From Hofstenia miamia (lineage: Eukaryota; Xenacoelomorpha; Acoela), in contig SCFE01000111.1 of assembly GCA_004352715.1 (NCBI GenBank), positions 1,536,357 to 1,600,356 on the forward strand: a stretch of DNA of 64,000 bases, in the 5' to 3' direction. Both the position numbers and the translations under genes were made by a program. Position 1 is the stretch's first letter, and each line of letters begins with the position of its first letter. Below the pieces are notes generated by a model, which did no database searches, was not told where the DNA came from, and saw nothing but the letters and a program-made list of their open reading frames with translations. Of the stretch, positions 26,801 to 41,800 are shown piece by piece.

Positions 26801-29800
26801 TGGACCAAGCAAGAATTCTTCGAAACTTTTTACTTTACCAGATACCTCTGCAGTATTTGAAAGATTTTTTTAGTAAATCCCACTTAGAGGGAAACCAAAT
26901 CCACTGACTACTGAAGATTTTTGTTTTTTAGTTATGACCAAAATGATTATTGATGTTAATGGTATTATGAAAATACTTCGAATACTTGTCTTTTTCTGAA
27001 TACTTGATAATACGCACTTGGTCTTGACTCTACTGGATATTAAACAAATGCGACACTTGTCAATACCCTGATTAGTGATCAGCATTTGATATCAATTTAT
27101 AAGTTTTGCCATATTCTGCGTATGTATCAATATCAAGATTCGTTGTCTACTGTTTTTGATAAATTTGCATATGTCAATTGAAAAATTCAATTATCGAAGG
27201 AACGTGTCTGACATTATGAATGGCAATATAACAAAGCATTTTTAGTTGGTATTTTTATAAATCTGAACATGCAATATTATGAGCTGTAAATGAATTTTTT
27301 AGTTTGAGTATGAGAGAGACTCGCGTGGTGATAAGAAGCGGTTGGGACAAGGTGGATATGGAACAGTTTATCAAGCAATTGATCTTGACACGCACGCTAC
27401 TATAGCCATAAAAGAAGTCATTGAAAGATGTCCGGGGTTAATTTTTATTACGTCATATTCAAGTTTTATAATAATTTATTAATTGTAAATTTAATTTAGT
27501 ATCTTTAGAATACATACAAATTCTATTAAAATTTCTACAATTATATTCGCTAGAAATTAATGTACTTTTTATGTAAAATCGGTGCATTTTTTATTAAAAT
27601 AGTTATTTCTTCCTAATTTTTAAATGACGGAATTTTCTATTTTTGTTCAAATGAGTATATTCTAATTTATAAAATTATACCGTTATATACACGGTTTTCG
27701 AGTCGAGTTCGAGTTTTTACGTTTCGAGTTCAAGTATTTTTTTGAAGAACATTCCGAATTCGATCGAGTTTTTTCTAATTCCGATTTTCATAGGCTAGAA
27801 AATAATTATTTGCGATTGATAAAGAAACTGAGATTTGAAATAATTATCTTTTTACTGCATCTTCGAGTGGATTTTTGATCGAGTTCGAGTTTGAGTTTTA
27901 ATGATTTTTTAAGTGTTTTTCCAATCGCGTTTTACAATCTTATTCAAGTTTGAGTTTTTGACATTTCAAGTGCTCAAAAACCCTGGTTATATATCCGATT
28001 GTCCTGTTCATGTTCTTGAGAAAATATTTAGAGTATTTGGCACCATCTTAATTATGGAATGGTATAAGACAAGGGATCCCAATAAAACAAAACATCTCTC
28101 AAGATATTTTGTAAAAAGTACATAGGAGAATTTGCTGCCCAAGTATAACAAATTTAATAACTGCTTGCTCTATTTTATGTAATTTACTTGAATACTAATT
28201 TTTAGTTTTTAATAATTATACTTATACTTTTATTTATTATAAAGGAATTATAAACTTTATCATTGTTATAACAAAAATTTCATAGTATTACATACATACT
28301 TATTTACTCACAATTCGTTTCAATCATTTGGAAATTTGAGTAATCCCCTTGCACATGTAGATGAATCGTATTAATATCTAGTCTACTTTTATCTATAGTT
28401 ATCGTACACTCATTCATACAAATATATAAATATCTAGTGTATATAAATAGACTAGATATTAAATTCAAGCAAGATATCCTGGATTGATTTTCATTTTATT
28501 TATCCTGCAAACATTGAATGAAGTTAATCTAAAACCCAATAAAGTTGGAAAATGTTCTCAGTATTTTTGGATTGCTTGAATTTGTTTCAGCCAATTCCAT
28601 AGATTTTCGATTAAGTTCATTTTGAAATTAAAGCATATCAGGGATCTTAGCAATATTCAGTTGTGTGACACGAGGCGTGTTTTGTTGGTAAAAATTTTGG
28701 TTTTAAGTGTAGAATATGAAAACGCAGAAAATTTTTTCCACTTTGACTTTGGGCAGGCTTGGATTTTCTAGCATAATTTTTGATTTGAGCACTTTTGTTG
28801 GCCTTTGGTTCGAAGAACTACTGTAGGCACGAGTTTTCTCAATCTACGTGTTTGACTGTGCCAATGTGTTAAGGGTAACAGTTAGTGTTTTGATGATAAT
28901 GGTTCTTAGAAATACTGCTTCCAACAACTTTTTGTTAAGATTGAGAATGCGGCTTAGGTTTTAGTATCTTTTCTTATGTCCATCAATCCACTCCCTCTGC
29001 AGTTATGTAGGATATGTATTTCGGATGTATACATCCGTTTTCGGTATTATAGAATTCAATGTTGGCCATAATACAGAAAGACGTTGCAAGTACTTTTTTT
29101 ATTTTTGGAATTGATATCTATTGACAAATAATAAATTCAGATTAACTGATTGAATTCATTCACACCATGATTATCATGAAGTTTATAAAAAAGGGTGTAT
29201 TATATTTATAATGTTAGTTTTGTGTAGACATTTATAACAGAAAGGCACCTACAATTTCGCTTTTCTGTCAATTTTTGTTTGTTCTAGTAAACTTTTGTCA
29301 AAATATATGGATTATGCACAAAAACATCATTTCTTATAATTTGATCAATTTATTTTATATTATATAGATTAATGGTTCTAAGGGCCACAGAATTTTAATG
29401 TTAAGATATCATTGGATACTTTACAACTTGTCTGTTTTTCTATTGCACCTGGGCCATGCTTTATATAACGTTAGTAATATTTTCATAAATTGTTATTGTG
29501 AAATATTCTAATTTTAGTGAGTTGCAAGCGCTTCATGAGGAAATCCGACTTCACAAGCATCTTAATCATCGAAATATAGTCAAGTATTTGGGGTCATGCA
29601 ATGAAGATGGGGTGTTTAAAATATTCATGGAGTGTGTTCCAGGTGGAAGTTTGGCTTCTCTTATTCGCTATCAGTGGGGCCCTTTAAAAGATAACGATAC
29701 TCTTGTGTCGAATTACACTCGCCAGATTCTTGAAGGATTGAAATACTTGGTAAAGGCATATATTTTGTTTTTTCTAAAGTTTATTTTTAGCATGATCAAG

Positions 29801-32800
29801 GGATTGTTCATCGAGATATTAAGGGCGATAATATTCTTGTCAACACATATACTGGGGTTTTGAAAATTGCCGATTTTGGTACTTCTAAACGCTTGGCAGG
29901 AATAACGCCTGTTGCCAAGACATTAGCAGGTTTGATGATGATATAATAACTTTCGTGTTTTACAATAATTTTAGGTACTGTGCAATTCTTAGCTCCAGAA
30001 GTGATAAACCATGGGTATCGTGGATATGGGAAATCTGCTGATATTTGGTCTCTTGGGTGCACAGTTGTTGAAATGGTTAATGGAAAACCGCCTTTCAATG
30101 AGGTCATTAACAGTTTTACATTAATAATTTCATCATTCATTCTATAGCATTTACCTCAATATAGAAAGAAATAGTCTCATAATTTTATATTACTTTGCTA
30201 CATTTTTTATCAAATGTATGATTTTGCATTTATGCTGAGTACAATCTACTAATAAATCTAACAACAATTTGAATTTTAAAGTAGGCCATTTTATTTTCTA
30301 ATTTCATTAACCCTCATCTGGCCACATATTTGTACCAACATATTCCGGCCAGCTGTCTACATGTGTAGACAAATAGGAAAACCGTGTTATTTGTGCTCAA
30401 AACATTTTTTGTTTTGTATTAGAATTGATGATAATCTATAACTACTAGATTATTTTTTCCCAAAGATCCTAATTTACGATCTAATACTATTTCTTTGTTT
30501 TTTTAATTCACTTAAGTTCACGAAATATTTGCAATGTACGTGATATATTCCAGGTACGAATGCCAAATTCGTTGGGATTATGGTTTTAGCATGCAAATAT
30601 TCAATCTTATGCAAAAGTAGTAGTGTTATACCAACATCACTCTAATACGGTATAGTTTTCTGATGCTTAAATGTAGATCAAAAGAAATTATATTATTATA
30701 TGTTTCAATAAAAACAAATGACTTCATCCATGAAAATGCATTTATAGAGACTTATCAATTAAAAATCTATTCCTACAATGTAATTAGACACAAGACATAC
30801 ATTTGATGGAGACGTTCTTGTGATCCTTACAAATAAAGCGCTGACAATACTCACATTGAATCCTCGTCGATTTTCTGCATTTGGGATTCTGACATTTTCT
30901 CGATACATTCGCAAATCAGGAGAGAACAGAGGGATTAGATGGTGGTTCTACGCCATATAACTGAAACTTTTGACGACTTTGAGCGTATTCATGCCGATTT
31001 CTGCATCAAATGTCAATATTTTCTTCAGCCAGCTGGGCAGTAACGGCTTTAATAAATGTCTTTCTATCCTTCATGTAGCCGTTCATTTCCATTATCAAAA
31101 ATGAATTGATCAATGCAATATCCAACATATTGAAAAAGAAGATGATCGGATACCTAGCGATTTTTCTTTTGCAGCTGTAATCTTCTATTCTGCTGTCCAT
31201 GATATCTACGCCTGCTTTTCCCTTGTTATAGTCGAGGATTATTGTTGGTTTGTGGTCTTCTCTACTGGATATTTCTTCCGATGTGTGCTGAGAGCTCAAC
31301 ATCGGGATATTTTTGTTCCTCTTTGGAATGTACGACAACATTGTTATCCTGTTTGCGTGATTCCATAAGAATACACTAGTGTACCTCTCTCTTCCACGTG
31401 TAGAGTTCATTATATGAGGCACGTCTCGTCGGTTCCATTTGATTGTTCCAGTAGCTGTTAAATTTCGTTCTAAAAGTTTGATGAACAATTCGTAAGATGA
31501 AAAATATCTGTCCATGTAGATATTGCGTCCAGTTTCCGAGAAACGTGCCGGCAACTGTAAGACGATTTTCATTGCAAATCCGACTGTTCGACCCTCTTCG
31601 ACACGGCCTGAATAGGGAAATGACTCAAGAGCATATCCATTCAGAGTGTCACACAGCCAAAATATCTTGACTCCATATTTCGACGGTTTAGCAGGCATAT
31701 AAGCTCTACCAGGGGCATAACCCTAAACCCGTACAACTGTTCATCCACTGTTAGGTAAGCAGATGATAAGTAAGGCAGTCGTAAATTGAATTGGAAGAGA
31801 ATCCAAATTTCCCGGATGGCAGCAAGTTTATCGTCGATTTGTCGTTGACGCCGATCAACTTTGTTGTCAAGAGTTACATTGCGGAGAAACAAACGAATCC
31901 GGTTTTTTGATATCGCACTTGCATAAAATAGCTTAGAGTCAGTAGAATCAGATAATGATTCAATGTCAGAAAGATTATTACGATCGGCACCTGCTCTGAT
32001 TATTACAGCCAAGCAAGCTTTCAGTTCTGCGTACGTAAATGGTCTTCGACTTATTGTTTGCACTATTCGGTTAGTGTGTCGAAGAATTGTGCGAAACATG
32101 GGCTCAGAGATGAACAAAGAAAACGATTCACTTTTAGACGCAGGGTTTACTGTTGGTCCTTCATGGAAGTTGATGACATTTCTTCGTAACAGCCGTGGTG
32201 TAGGACAATCAGTTTTCCATTCAATGCTATTAGGTGAAGAATAAGAGTCAGTAGGGATCTCTTCGTCTGACTCACTGCTGCTTTCACTTTCATCACTTTC
32301 AATGAGCAGTTCACCGTCATTTTCTTCATTTTAGACATTGACATCATCAGCAGGTCCATTAAGAACATAAAGTTATTTGAAAGATTGTTAAAAGAAAACT
32401 TATTAAACAAACAATACGCTTTTGGAATATCAAATAGGCTGCATGTATGGCAGAATGAGAGAGTGATATAATTGTAAATATGTATAATGGTTGTTTTTTA
32501 TTTTAATTTTTTTTTATCTGTAGTTTGTAGCCTAGTTTGTAATGTACATTAATATATATATTGTATAGCATACATTTTGTAAATAGTGTTTATATCATAT
32601 ATATATATATATATATATTGTACTACATTGTATTACAAACGAATAAAAGCTAATAATAATTAACATTATCTATATTAACTTCAATCTGGTCGTTGACTTC
32701 ATCATCGGATGAAAGATCGGGTTCTGGTGGAATATTTAGCAAGTTTAGTGCATTTAGTAAGGCTATCCTCCTCGGCGGACGTTGTATTTCAGAATTGACT

Positions 32801-35800
32801 CAATGAAGTTAGCTGTCAAGTTTTCAACTTCAACTCTCACTGTGTGACAGCGTGATGTTACAAGCAGCAGATGAGAGATGATCATTGGTTGCCGAAGCAA
32901 ACCAATAATAATGCATAATAGCTAATTGTTATGTAAGTTTGTGATTGCAAAGCGGTGGATTATCAAATAAATTCATGTCTACACCGGTAGACAAGTGGCC
33001 GGAATGTGATTGAAGTCATTTAACGAGGTTAATAGAAATATGTATAAATAATATAATTGGTGCATATTGAACATATTTGAGTGCTGTTCTTGGAAATATT
33101 TATGAAACTAAAAAAATCATTTAGCGTAAAAAATACATGACATTGAAAATCGAATGTCTACATATGTAGGCAGGTGGCCGGATGAGGATTAAGCAAACAA
33201 AAATTATTAATAGTGATATTTTAATTTGTCATGTAATGATTTAAAAATAATAATAATCTAAAGATTCATTTTCCCTATCATATCTAAATAAGGCATAGAT
33301 TTTTAGATGGTCTAAATGTTTTCTGGTCACTTATCTGATTAAAATTGTCGGTGTAAATTCAAGTATTTTCTGAGAAATTCCATCCATGACTCATTTCGTA
33401 CTTCCTTTTCAATTCCAAATAATAACTATTTTAGTTAATTAAATAATTGTTTGTTTAAATTCCTTTCCATAGTTTTTGACAACATGAATGTTATATTTAT
33501 TGTATTTAGATATTTAAAAGGTATTATCTTTTTTCCATTGTTTGTACTGATAACTGGTATCATTTCTTGAATCTCATTTTACATTGAATGTCATGTATTG
33601 AAAACAGATATTTATTAACATATTTGCAGTATTAATGAATCCTGTATCTGTATTGTCTATCTAGGTAACCCCAAAAATTGTCATTTTATTGTCATAGTAA
33701 CGTATTTAATGCCAAGGATTATTATTTGTTGAATGTAAATGCATTTATTAGTTAATTAACTAAAACTCAGCAGTTGAATTTTTGAAATTTATACAATGTA
33801 TTTCTTTTTAATTTGAAAAACATAATTGCTTATTTCCGAGAACATTTTGCTCTTACAACTTTAGCTACTTTAAATTCAAGTTATTTAATGATAGTTTTAA
33901 TGTACGGTCATGTATTGCAAAGAAATTTATAGTAAATGTCGAACAACATTACATTGTGCTTAAAATTTTCAACTTAATTTTTAAATTTCAAATGAATTAT
34001 AATAAATCCTACTGTAATCACGGACTGGAGATTTACCGCAAAATTATTATACAAAATTCAGGTTACAAAAGCAAACTTCCACATTCCAGTATTTGATATT
34101 GCAAAATGTAGACAACCAAAGAAAAAAATTTGCAATTTTTAACAAGGCAGTGCTCAATGAAATATTCTGTTTACAAATATGCTGAATCCATTTAGAGTCA
34201 ACAATAATATTTTAACAATTTACAATCAATTGTTTGAATTATGTTCAATATACAATAGTGTTAGATTAGTAGAAACATGTATTTAAGCTTAAAAGATTTC
34301 TAAAAAATGTTCATTTCATCACTTATAAAATCCTCTGATCTGTTTGGCAAACCGTTGAAAATGACCATTTCATTTCTTGTGTCGGAGCAAATTTAATTGT
34401 GTAAGGTTAAAGCAGTGAAGGAACTTTTTTATATTTTTGTGTTGAATTCTTGGGAAAAAATTGACACCAATTCTCGGCATGAAAGACCATTTATTACCGT
34501 ATTTTGATTATCTGCACAACAAATAAGCAGGGAATTATTTTTATGCTTTGAAAATCTTGATAAAATCCTAAATTTTGAAATCCTTTTACTTTGAAAAATT
34601 TGTAATTGTAAATGCCAACATTAAATCGCCAAATGCTATTTCGTAATATTTATTTTTAGATGGATAGAAATCAAACGTATTGGAAACTTGGCAATAAACT
34701 TTGTCACCCCGAAATTCCTTCGTGTGTTACAGATTTATGTGCAGATTTCATGTTAAAGTAAGGCTTTATAGTGTTTTGTTAGTAACTATTATTTAAGGTG
34801 TTTTATATTTGAACCAGAAGAACGTCCTACAAGTCAGCAACTTCTGGAACACAGTTGGGTTTTCAAGCCTAAGCCCGGAATAAAGCAATCAATGAGTACA
34901 CAAAATATATCAAATCGTGACTACATGCGGAGTACGTCAGGTATGCCGTTTAATTTTATTTTTTTCTAATTGCGGTTGTGCAGCTCCTGTTGACACAGAA
35001 GCTAAGTTGGATGTTGAACCACAGTCAAAGCTTGCGAGTGCAGAAGTTAATCCCACTTCAAGAGACCCATTTTCTAGGTATTGCTCGGCTTTATTTTAGA
35101 TATTTTATAAGCGCTTACAGTACTTAAAAAATGAAACATACTCAATGTGCTTATGCTAAACTAGTTCGCAAAGAAGTTGATATTAAAAGATACACACACT
35201 GTTCATCTTCGCTTCAAATACGGTATTCGAATGAATCCATGTTCTTTTGTATCAGTATCTTCTGAGTACTTACATGCAGCAATGTTTTACATGTATTTTT
35301 ATATATATTTAATGTGAACAGATCAAATTAATGCAGTTACGATTTTTTCAACTAGTATAGAATATTTTAAAAAAATTGTAGCGAACTATGTTAACTGTAT
35401 TCGAAAATCGCACTTGGAATCTTAAGTATTGCAAAGAGGGGGTAAATAAACATGTTTTGAAATGTTTACTAAGATGCTTTGAACCGAAAATGCTGATTCA
35501 TTTGCTAATGTTTCGGTTCACCTCAGTTTTTCTTCTCATTGGAATGATAGTGATTTTGACGTTATATTAGCAAGATCAGAGACAAATCCATCATTTGAAA
35601 TGCAATCTATCTAGCTGCTAACACCTTTCTTTTTGTTCACATATTCCCGTACTATATCTCCGTCCACATAAGTAGACTGTTCATGACCGAACTATATTGT
35701 AATATGTATAGCTGGCCACCGTCCTGATAACTTAAAGTTCTGATAACTGAATAGCATATGTAATGGGAAGTTGAAGTCTATTTCTGATAACTCACAATCT

Positions 35801-38800
35801 TTCAGGGTAATATATTCAGCTATATACATCGTTGTGATTGATGCCACATTATTATTTGCTGAATAGTTTAGCAGACGTCTTATATAATTTGTAAGTTAAA
35901 TGATTCACTGCTGTAAGAGAATCTGCGTTGCGGTGTATAGGCTTGTAGTACAGAACGCCATGATATGCAACAATAAATTGGTCACTCTTTCATTTGTGTG
36001 TTGTGACCTAAAATCTTATACAATTTACTCCCAATAATTTTTATTTTATCCCACATATTTTTTAATCCTTGTTACATTTTCATTCTCGGATAATATTTAA
36101 AGAAATCATTTTTTAAAATAATAATTAACGGTTTAAAACTATTTTTAAGTTTTATGTAAGTATTGTTTGTTTGATTGTGCTTATGCGTACTATTGTGTTT
36201 AACCACGTAGCAACTAACGCTTTCCTTGATTCACTGAACTCATTGAATAACTTTCTTACGTCTAGATGTTGCGCTAGAAGTGAAATTATAAGATGACAAA
36301 TACTCACCATTTTATATTTTTGTTCAAAGTATAAAATTCAAATGATTTCGATCGTTCACAACATGGAGCATATGCTGAAATTATAACATACATTTTGTAT
36401 TTCTTTGTATTTCAAAGGAAACTGAAAATCCTCAAAATGGTGAGCTTTCGGTTTCATTTGATGGTCACTACCAAAATTTCTTTTAAAATATATGCAAGAC
36501 GGAAAAACCTATACAAAAATCTTTGCTTTACTCGCCATCTCTAAAAATTTAAATGCCTTTTTAAGCTACTTTTTATAATTTGGGCATTTTCCAATATCTT
36601 ATTATTATTTACAGACTGAAATTGATAGTCATTCCTGCTGCAAATTCCAACTGGTTCCGGCCATGTCAAGAATAATTATGCTACATTGTAGGGCTAAGAT
36701 TTGTTTGAAAATATCACTTAGCGCTCGTATATATGGGGCAACTTATATATATTTTTATGAATATATATATATATATAAAATCATGGCCTTCTTTAATATT
36801 TAAGAAGGCCCTGATATAATATAAAATGCTACAATTAACATGTGCTAATGCCTTGTGAAGCTAAATGTTTGATTAATTTTTTGTAAAGCAGAACAGGAGG
36901 AGAAAGTGTGAGAATAACTATGTACTATAGAAAATTTACCTCAAGATTCACTTTGTACATTTCACAATCATTATGTACACTCTCTTATAGTACAAAACCA
37001 TTCTCCATTATATATATAATATGATACGATATATATTGGTAGTTCATAACTTTTTATTTAAGTTTATTAGGGAATCGAAACCAGCTGTTCGCCGTCGTAA
37101 TAAGTCGGGAGATCCTTTTAAAATTCCTTTGCCACCATATCCAGAGTAAGTTTTTCATAGTGCCAAATGTTCTGTTATTGAGTAGAATTTTAATCAACCG
37201 ATTTTTTCGAATTTATTCTATCAGTATAGAAGTTTTTCAGTAGATTAAATATTATTTGCATTGATATAATGTTTAAGTTTTTCATAATCCTACTTGGTGG
37301 CTTTTTATAAAAATATATCACGCGTATGTTTTCCATATAAATTTATAATTGTGTTTTGCCACGCTTCATCATTTAGGTGGCAATTTTGGAAAAGGGTTTT
37401 CCAAATATGAACGTATTTAGAATATTAACATCTTTCAACCCAGTGAAAATATTACTAGAAGTCATTTATTTTGTTGTCTAGTTATTTTCTTACTTTTCAA
37501 AGTTGAAATATTGTTTTTAATTTAGATCTAAATTAATTTTTTCTTACCATGCTTTCAGTTCAAATCAAATTTAACATCACTATATAATCACTTGTATTGG
37601 CATTTTAGCATATTTCAATAAGTCCTAATTGCACTCACAAATGTCATGATTAGCGTATTTCGCACAGTTTAAGTTGTGTATGTATACGTAAGGATTTTAA
37701 TATTATAGGGGAACTTCTTCAGCTGAGAGTCCAAATGTTAATGCTACGTTTTACGTTGTCAAACAAGAAGGAGAACGACGCGGATTCACAATTCAAATTT
37801 TAAACCAAGAAAAATCAAAGGTATAACATCTACTTGTCCATTATTGTTATTCTTACACATCACCTTTGTTAAGTTCTTTGATCCATAAAGTAGCATGCAC
37901 ACTTCCACCTTTGTTCACATCGATTGGAAATTTCTTTTACAACAAATTTGCAGAATTTCCACGTGAACAATGTTGCAAATGTGCACGCTTCTTCAGCCAT
38001 GTTAGCCTTATTATGGTTTGGTCAGACTATCGATTTTTATAGTTAACACTTTATCAGCTGATTAGAATCGATGGTCTGAACCATTGTATTTATCAGCAAG
38101 GGTTAAAAGTGCCGTTTATGAGCAATCAGAAGGCGTGAGAAAAAATTTAGTTAAACCAAATTATAAAGACGAATGCTTTAATATGTGTTATTAAATTCAT
38201 AGTGAAAGTGGGAGGAAAAACTAAATTTGTTCGTTGTATATTGCTATTTTAAAGGAATATTTTATCTAAATAATAGCAAAATTAATCGAATCTAGTATAT
38301 TGCAGCTAAGATTGATGTCTTGAAATGCTCATAATAAGGTTGATTGGAAATTCATCATTTCGTGAAGAGGGCCTCCAATGCCTGCATGAGTAAATCCTGA
38401 ATAACTAAAACGTCGATGGTAAACCAATTATTTGCTTCTGACCATATTTTGAGTGCACATCAGCATTTCTATTAACTTTTTTGGCAATGTAAGCCTATAT
38501 AAATATTCTTGTATTCGATTCTATTCTATTCTGAGTGAAAGTAAAGATAGAAAACACAAATTTGATAAACGCTATAAACGAAGGCACATAAGCGCAAGCG
38601 GTGATAAGTGTAACTTGAAAATGCGAAAGCGTCGATAAGCGATGACTTACTAAGCGATCAATTCACTGGTCTGAACACACAATCTGATTTTTTATCACCT
38701 GGTAAAGTCGATAATGTGAATCGATTTTTTTGGCAAAATGGTCGGATTGCTGCTATCTGATCACTTATTACCTGATGCTATTCGATAGTTTGGAAAGTAT

Positions 38801-41800
38801 TAAAACTCGAATCTTATCGGTTTGAAATTGAACTTAATTTCTTAGGCTGCTTTTTAATTTTTTTTGTCTAGTAGGTTTCAGCTGATGGCTCTTGTTTACG
38901 CGTGACTGAAATCTTAATTAGCATTTTAAATCGAAATGGGCTTCAGATGCCTTCTTTTGAAACATATTCATCTGTGCTCGGGGTTTTGCATGCTTCCAAA
39001 ATTTATCATTCTGGCTGATCCTGAACAAAGAAAACGACTTTATTCTGCTGTTTTAAAAAGTTCTTTTTATTTCAATTAACATTCATGTTAAGGAATCAAG
39101 TCATTGTTTAAAATGATACTATTCATTCAGCAGCATCTAAACAAGGGCTTTCAAAGTTTTCATCGTAATTTTAGTTTTATCATTGATTTATAATTTCATG
39201 TCATATTCATTGTGTTCTTCAATTAAATATTTTTTCAAGTGTATAATTTAGAAAAATATGCAATTTATCAATTTAAGTTATTAATTAAACCTTTAGTTTT
39301 CATTAATGTGAACAAATGTCAATAATTTAAATGAAAATATCAGAAATCTTAAATACTTTCTGTTGGCTCAGAGAATTTTCGCCTTCTATATTTGCATTCA
39401 GGACTTTTAATTTTGATCTCACGATTTTTAATTTTGATTTCAGAAATTGTCAATGTGCTGCTACTTTCATTATTAAGACTAGAAGGCTGGAAAACCAAAC
39501 CCCCTATAAGGACGGATAGGTCATTTTTAACCCATAGTCTTTTTTATGAATTATACTATATAGAAATAATTCAAAATTCTGAAGATATATACCTACTAAC
39601 TATTTCATTAGATATCTACAATCTATAATCTAAATATTTACACCACTACTATGTTTAGTAAGCTTACGTTACTTCTAGTTATCATAGATATTCATCAATA
39701 CAATGATTTATCCTATACAAGCACTATAATAGGAACATGATCCATATATCAACAAAAAATTCAGAGATCATTGTGAAATCTAGTGAATGAAGATTACACA
39801 TCTCCAAGATCAGATTCAATTCAAGCTGGCTGCTTGTGATGTTGCTATCAATTGTCTTCTGATACAGAATCCTTGAATTCAACAAACACATATCCAGTAC
39901 ATTATAAAACACTCTTACGGGCCAGCGTGTCGTTTGACATCGTGTAGTATAATTCGTATCATGTGATCTACAATTTCGACGCCATATTTTAATTCGTTGT
40001 ATGAAAGTACAATGTTTGGTTTTCGCTTGTTGCCATCACTGCATTGAACGTTCTCGTGAGTCGTTGACAGAAGAGCTATCGATCTGTTCTTCTTGCATTT
40101 GTGAATACAAAGAATGACATCCTCATCAGATTTGAAAAATTTCGAAGAATAGAGTTCTTCATTTCTCATTATTTCATTGATATCCGACAGTTCGCGTCTG
40201 ATGGTTCTCATTGTGTCGTCAGAAGGCTAATGCCTCTTTGACATCGATTTTGAGCTAATTTGGAGACCTAAAAATGTATCTGTTGTCATATTGTGTCCAT
40301 TTTTCTGAAGACCTTCTTGTACTAGACGATTGACTACATAGTATGAAAGTGTATAATTTGAAGGGGGAGGGAGAGTAAGCTCATATCTATGTATAAGAAA
40401 TGGTTAGGTTTCTCCAATACATATTTTCACATTCTAAGATACTGTATAAACAAAGTCAGGAAGTTACGGAGCCACAGCTGTTAATTTGAAGTCACAGCTC
40501 CAAGTTAAAACTCTCTATGGGTCAAAAATGACCCCTAGGTCCTTCTAGTGTTAAGACGCTGTAAAGCAAAATAGAAAAATATCCTTCTTGAATTTTGATA
40601 TCCACATCTAATTTTGTTAAATTTAATCGTTTATTCAGGTGTCATGACATACGGACCAAACTGTTATATTATCATACGTATAGCTATACAATTCAAACAT
40701 CCCATAAACTGAAAACAGTAGTAAAAAAGTCAATAGTAAGATAAGTTCCAAGATTTAGGTTTTGACCGTTCAAGATAGCGGGGAAGAATATGAAAGAATG
40801 CTAGTACGCATTGACACAGTTTTGTGATGTCAATTTACTATAAGCTTCATCAATGCTTGATTCAAGATAAACCAATCTTTGTTCGCCAACTCTAAGTGCG
40901 ACAACCTCGGGGATACGGAGAGTGTGTTTAACAATGCATTTCATCGTCGGCTATGGAGTTTCAACTGGACTGAGTTGATGCGAATAAAGTGAAACAGTTA
41001 TATTGTAACTTTCAAAAACCCCTTTTAACAGGGTAGATTTTGAGTTTGGATCAATTTGCTTAAAATATATATTAGAATTAAAACAAATTTCACTCATGAA
41101 TCCCTTCGAAAAGTAATCAGTGAAGTATTGGAATGGAAAAGAAACTGTTCTGGATAAAGTTCTTGCGGGAAAAGTAATAATTTTAGGAGTAGACAACTTC
41201 CCACTTTCCGCTTTTGTCTGTTTCTAACAGTTGGTGTTGAAACAAGTTGTTATCTTCATTGTCATCATCAACTAATACTGCATCATCAAAATTTTCCTTA
41301 GATGCATGATCTTCAATGTACCATACCTGTGGAAAATTTGGCTCTCCAAAAATAGACGTGTGACTTCTGTATTTCATGGTAATGGTACTAAATGCTGCAA
41401 ATTGTGTGGGCAAACAGTTAATTTCAACTGTTTTACGACTGCAATATCGACCTGTGTACAAGTGCTTATGGATTTTAAAGGAACTATCTAAATTTCAATT
41501 TTTTACCATTTCTACTATCTTATACGACCCATCGTCCCGTCGCACTTGTAAATCTGTTTATAAAATAACTGTGTATCTACAGTAATAGTATGTCCCCATG
41601 AGTTATCATGTATCCAAAGTACTCAAATGTGCCAATTATAAGCATTATTATATGCAAGTATTTGAATGTCTGATAATGAGACAGTATCATATCAGCCATC
41701 TTCATCTCATTGAACAGTGATTATATTTTTGTTCATATTGATCTGAAAGGAAAGCTAATGTAAATATAATATATTTCAAGGAGTGCTTAATACAACAGGA

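Larger units (their letters stand above)
30307..33192 (-). mobile_element. piggyBac transposon with TTAA sites, in ASK intron 17
   Basis: Cut-and-paste DNA element. Inverted ends CCCTCATCTGGCCAC (30311 on) and the complement of TCCTCATCCGGCCAC (33188 back) are flanked by TTAA at 30307-30310 and 33189-33192, the hallmark of piggyBac. Each end also has inner modules with TCTACA..TGTAGAC palindromes next to GGCCGGAAT (about 30344-30370, 32976-33005 and 33152-33180). It carries a broken transposase on the - strand. It sits inside the intron that separates two kinase-domain exons, so it must be spliced out with the intron. Confidence 0.93.

Noticed and set aside
30784-31008. In-frame TGA codons in the piggyBac transposase as a sign of a changed genetic code
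   Set aside because: Host genes here use TGG for Trp and both TAA and TGA act as stops; the element also has a frameshift, so decay is the simpler reading.
31963-32244. 93-codon open frame on the + strand
   Set aside because: It is the shadow of the piggyBac transposase coded on the - strand.
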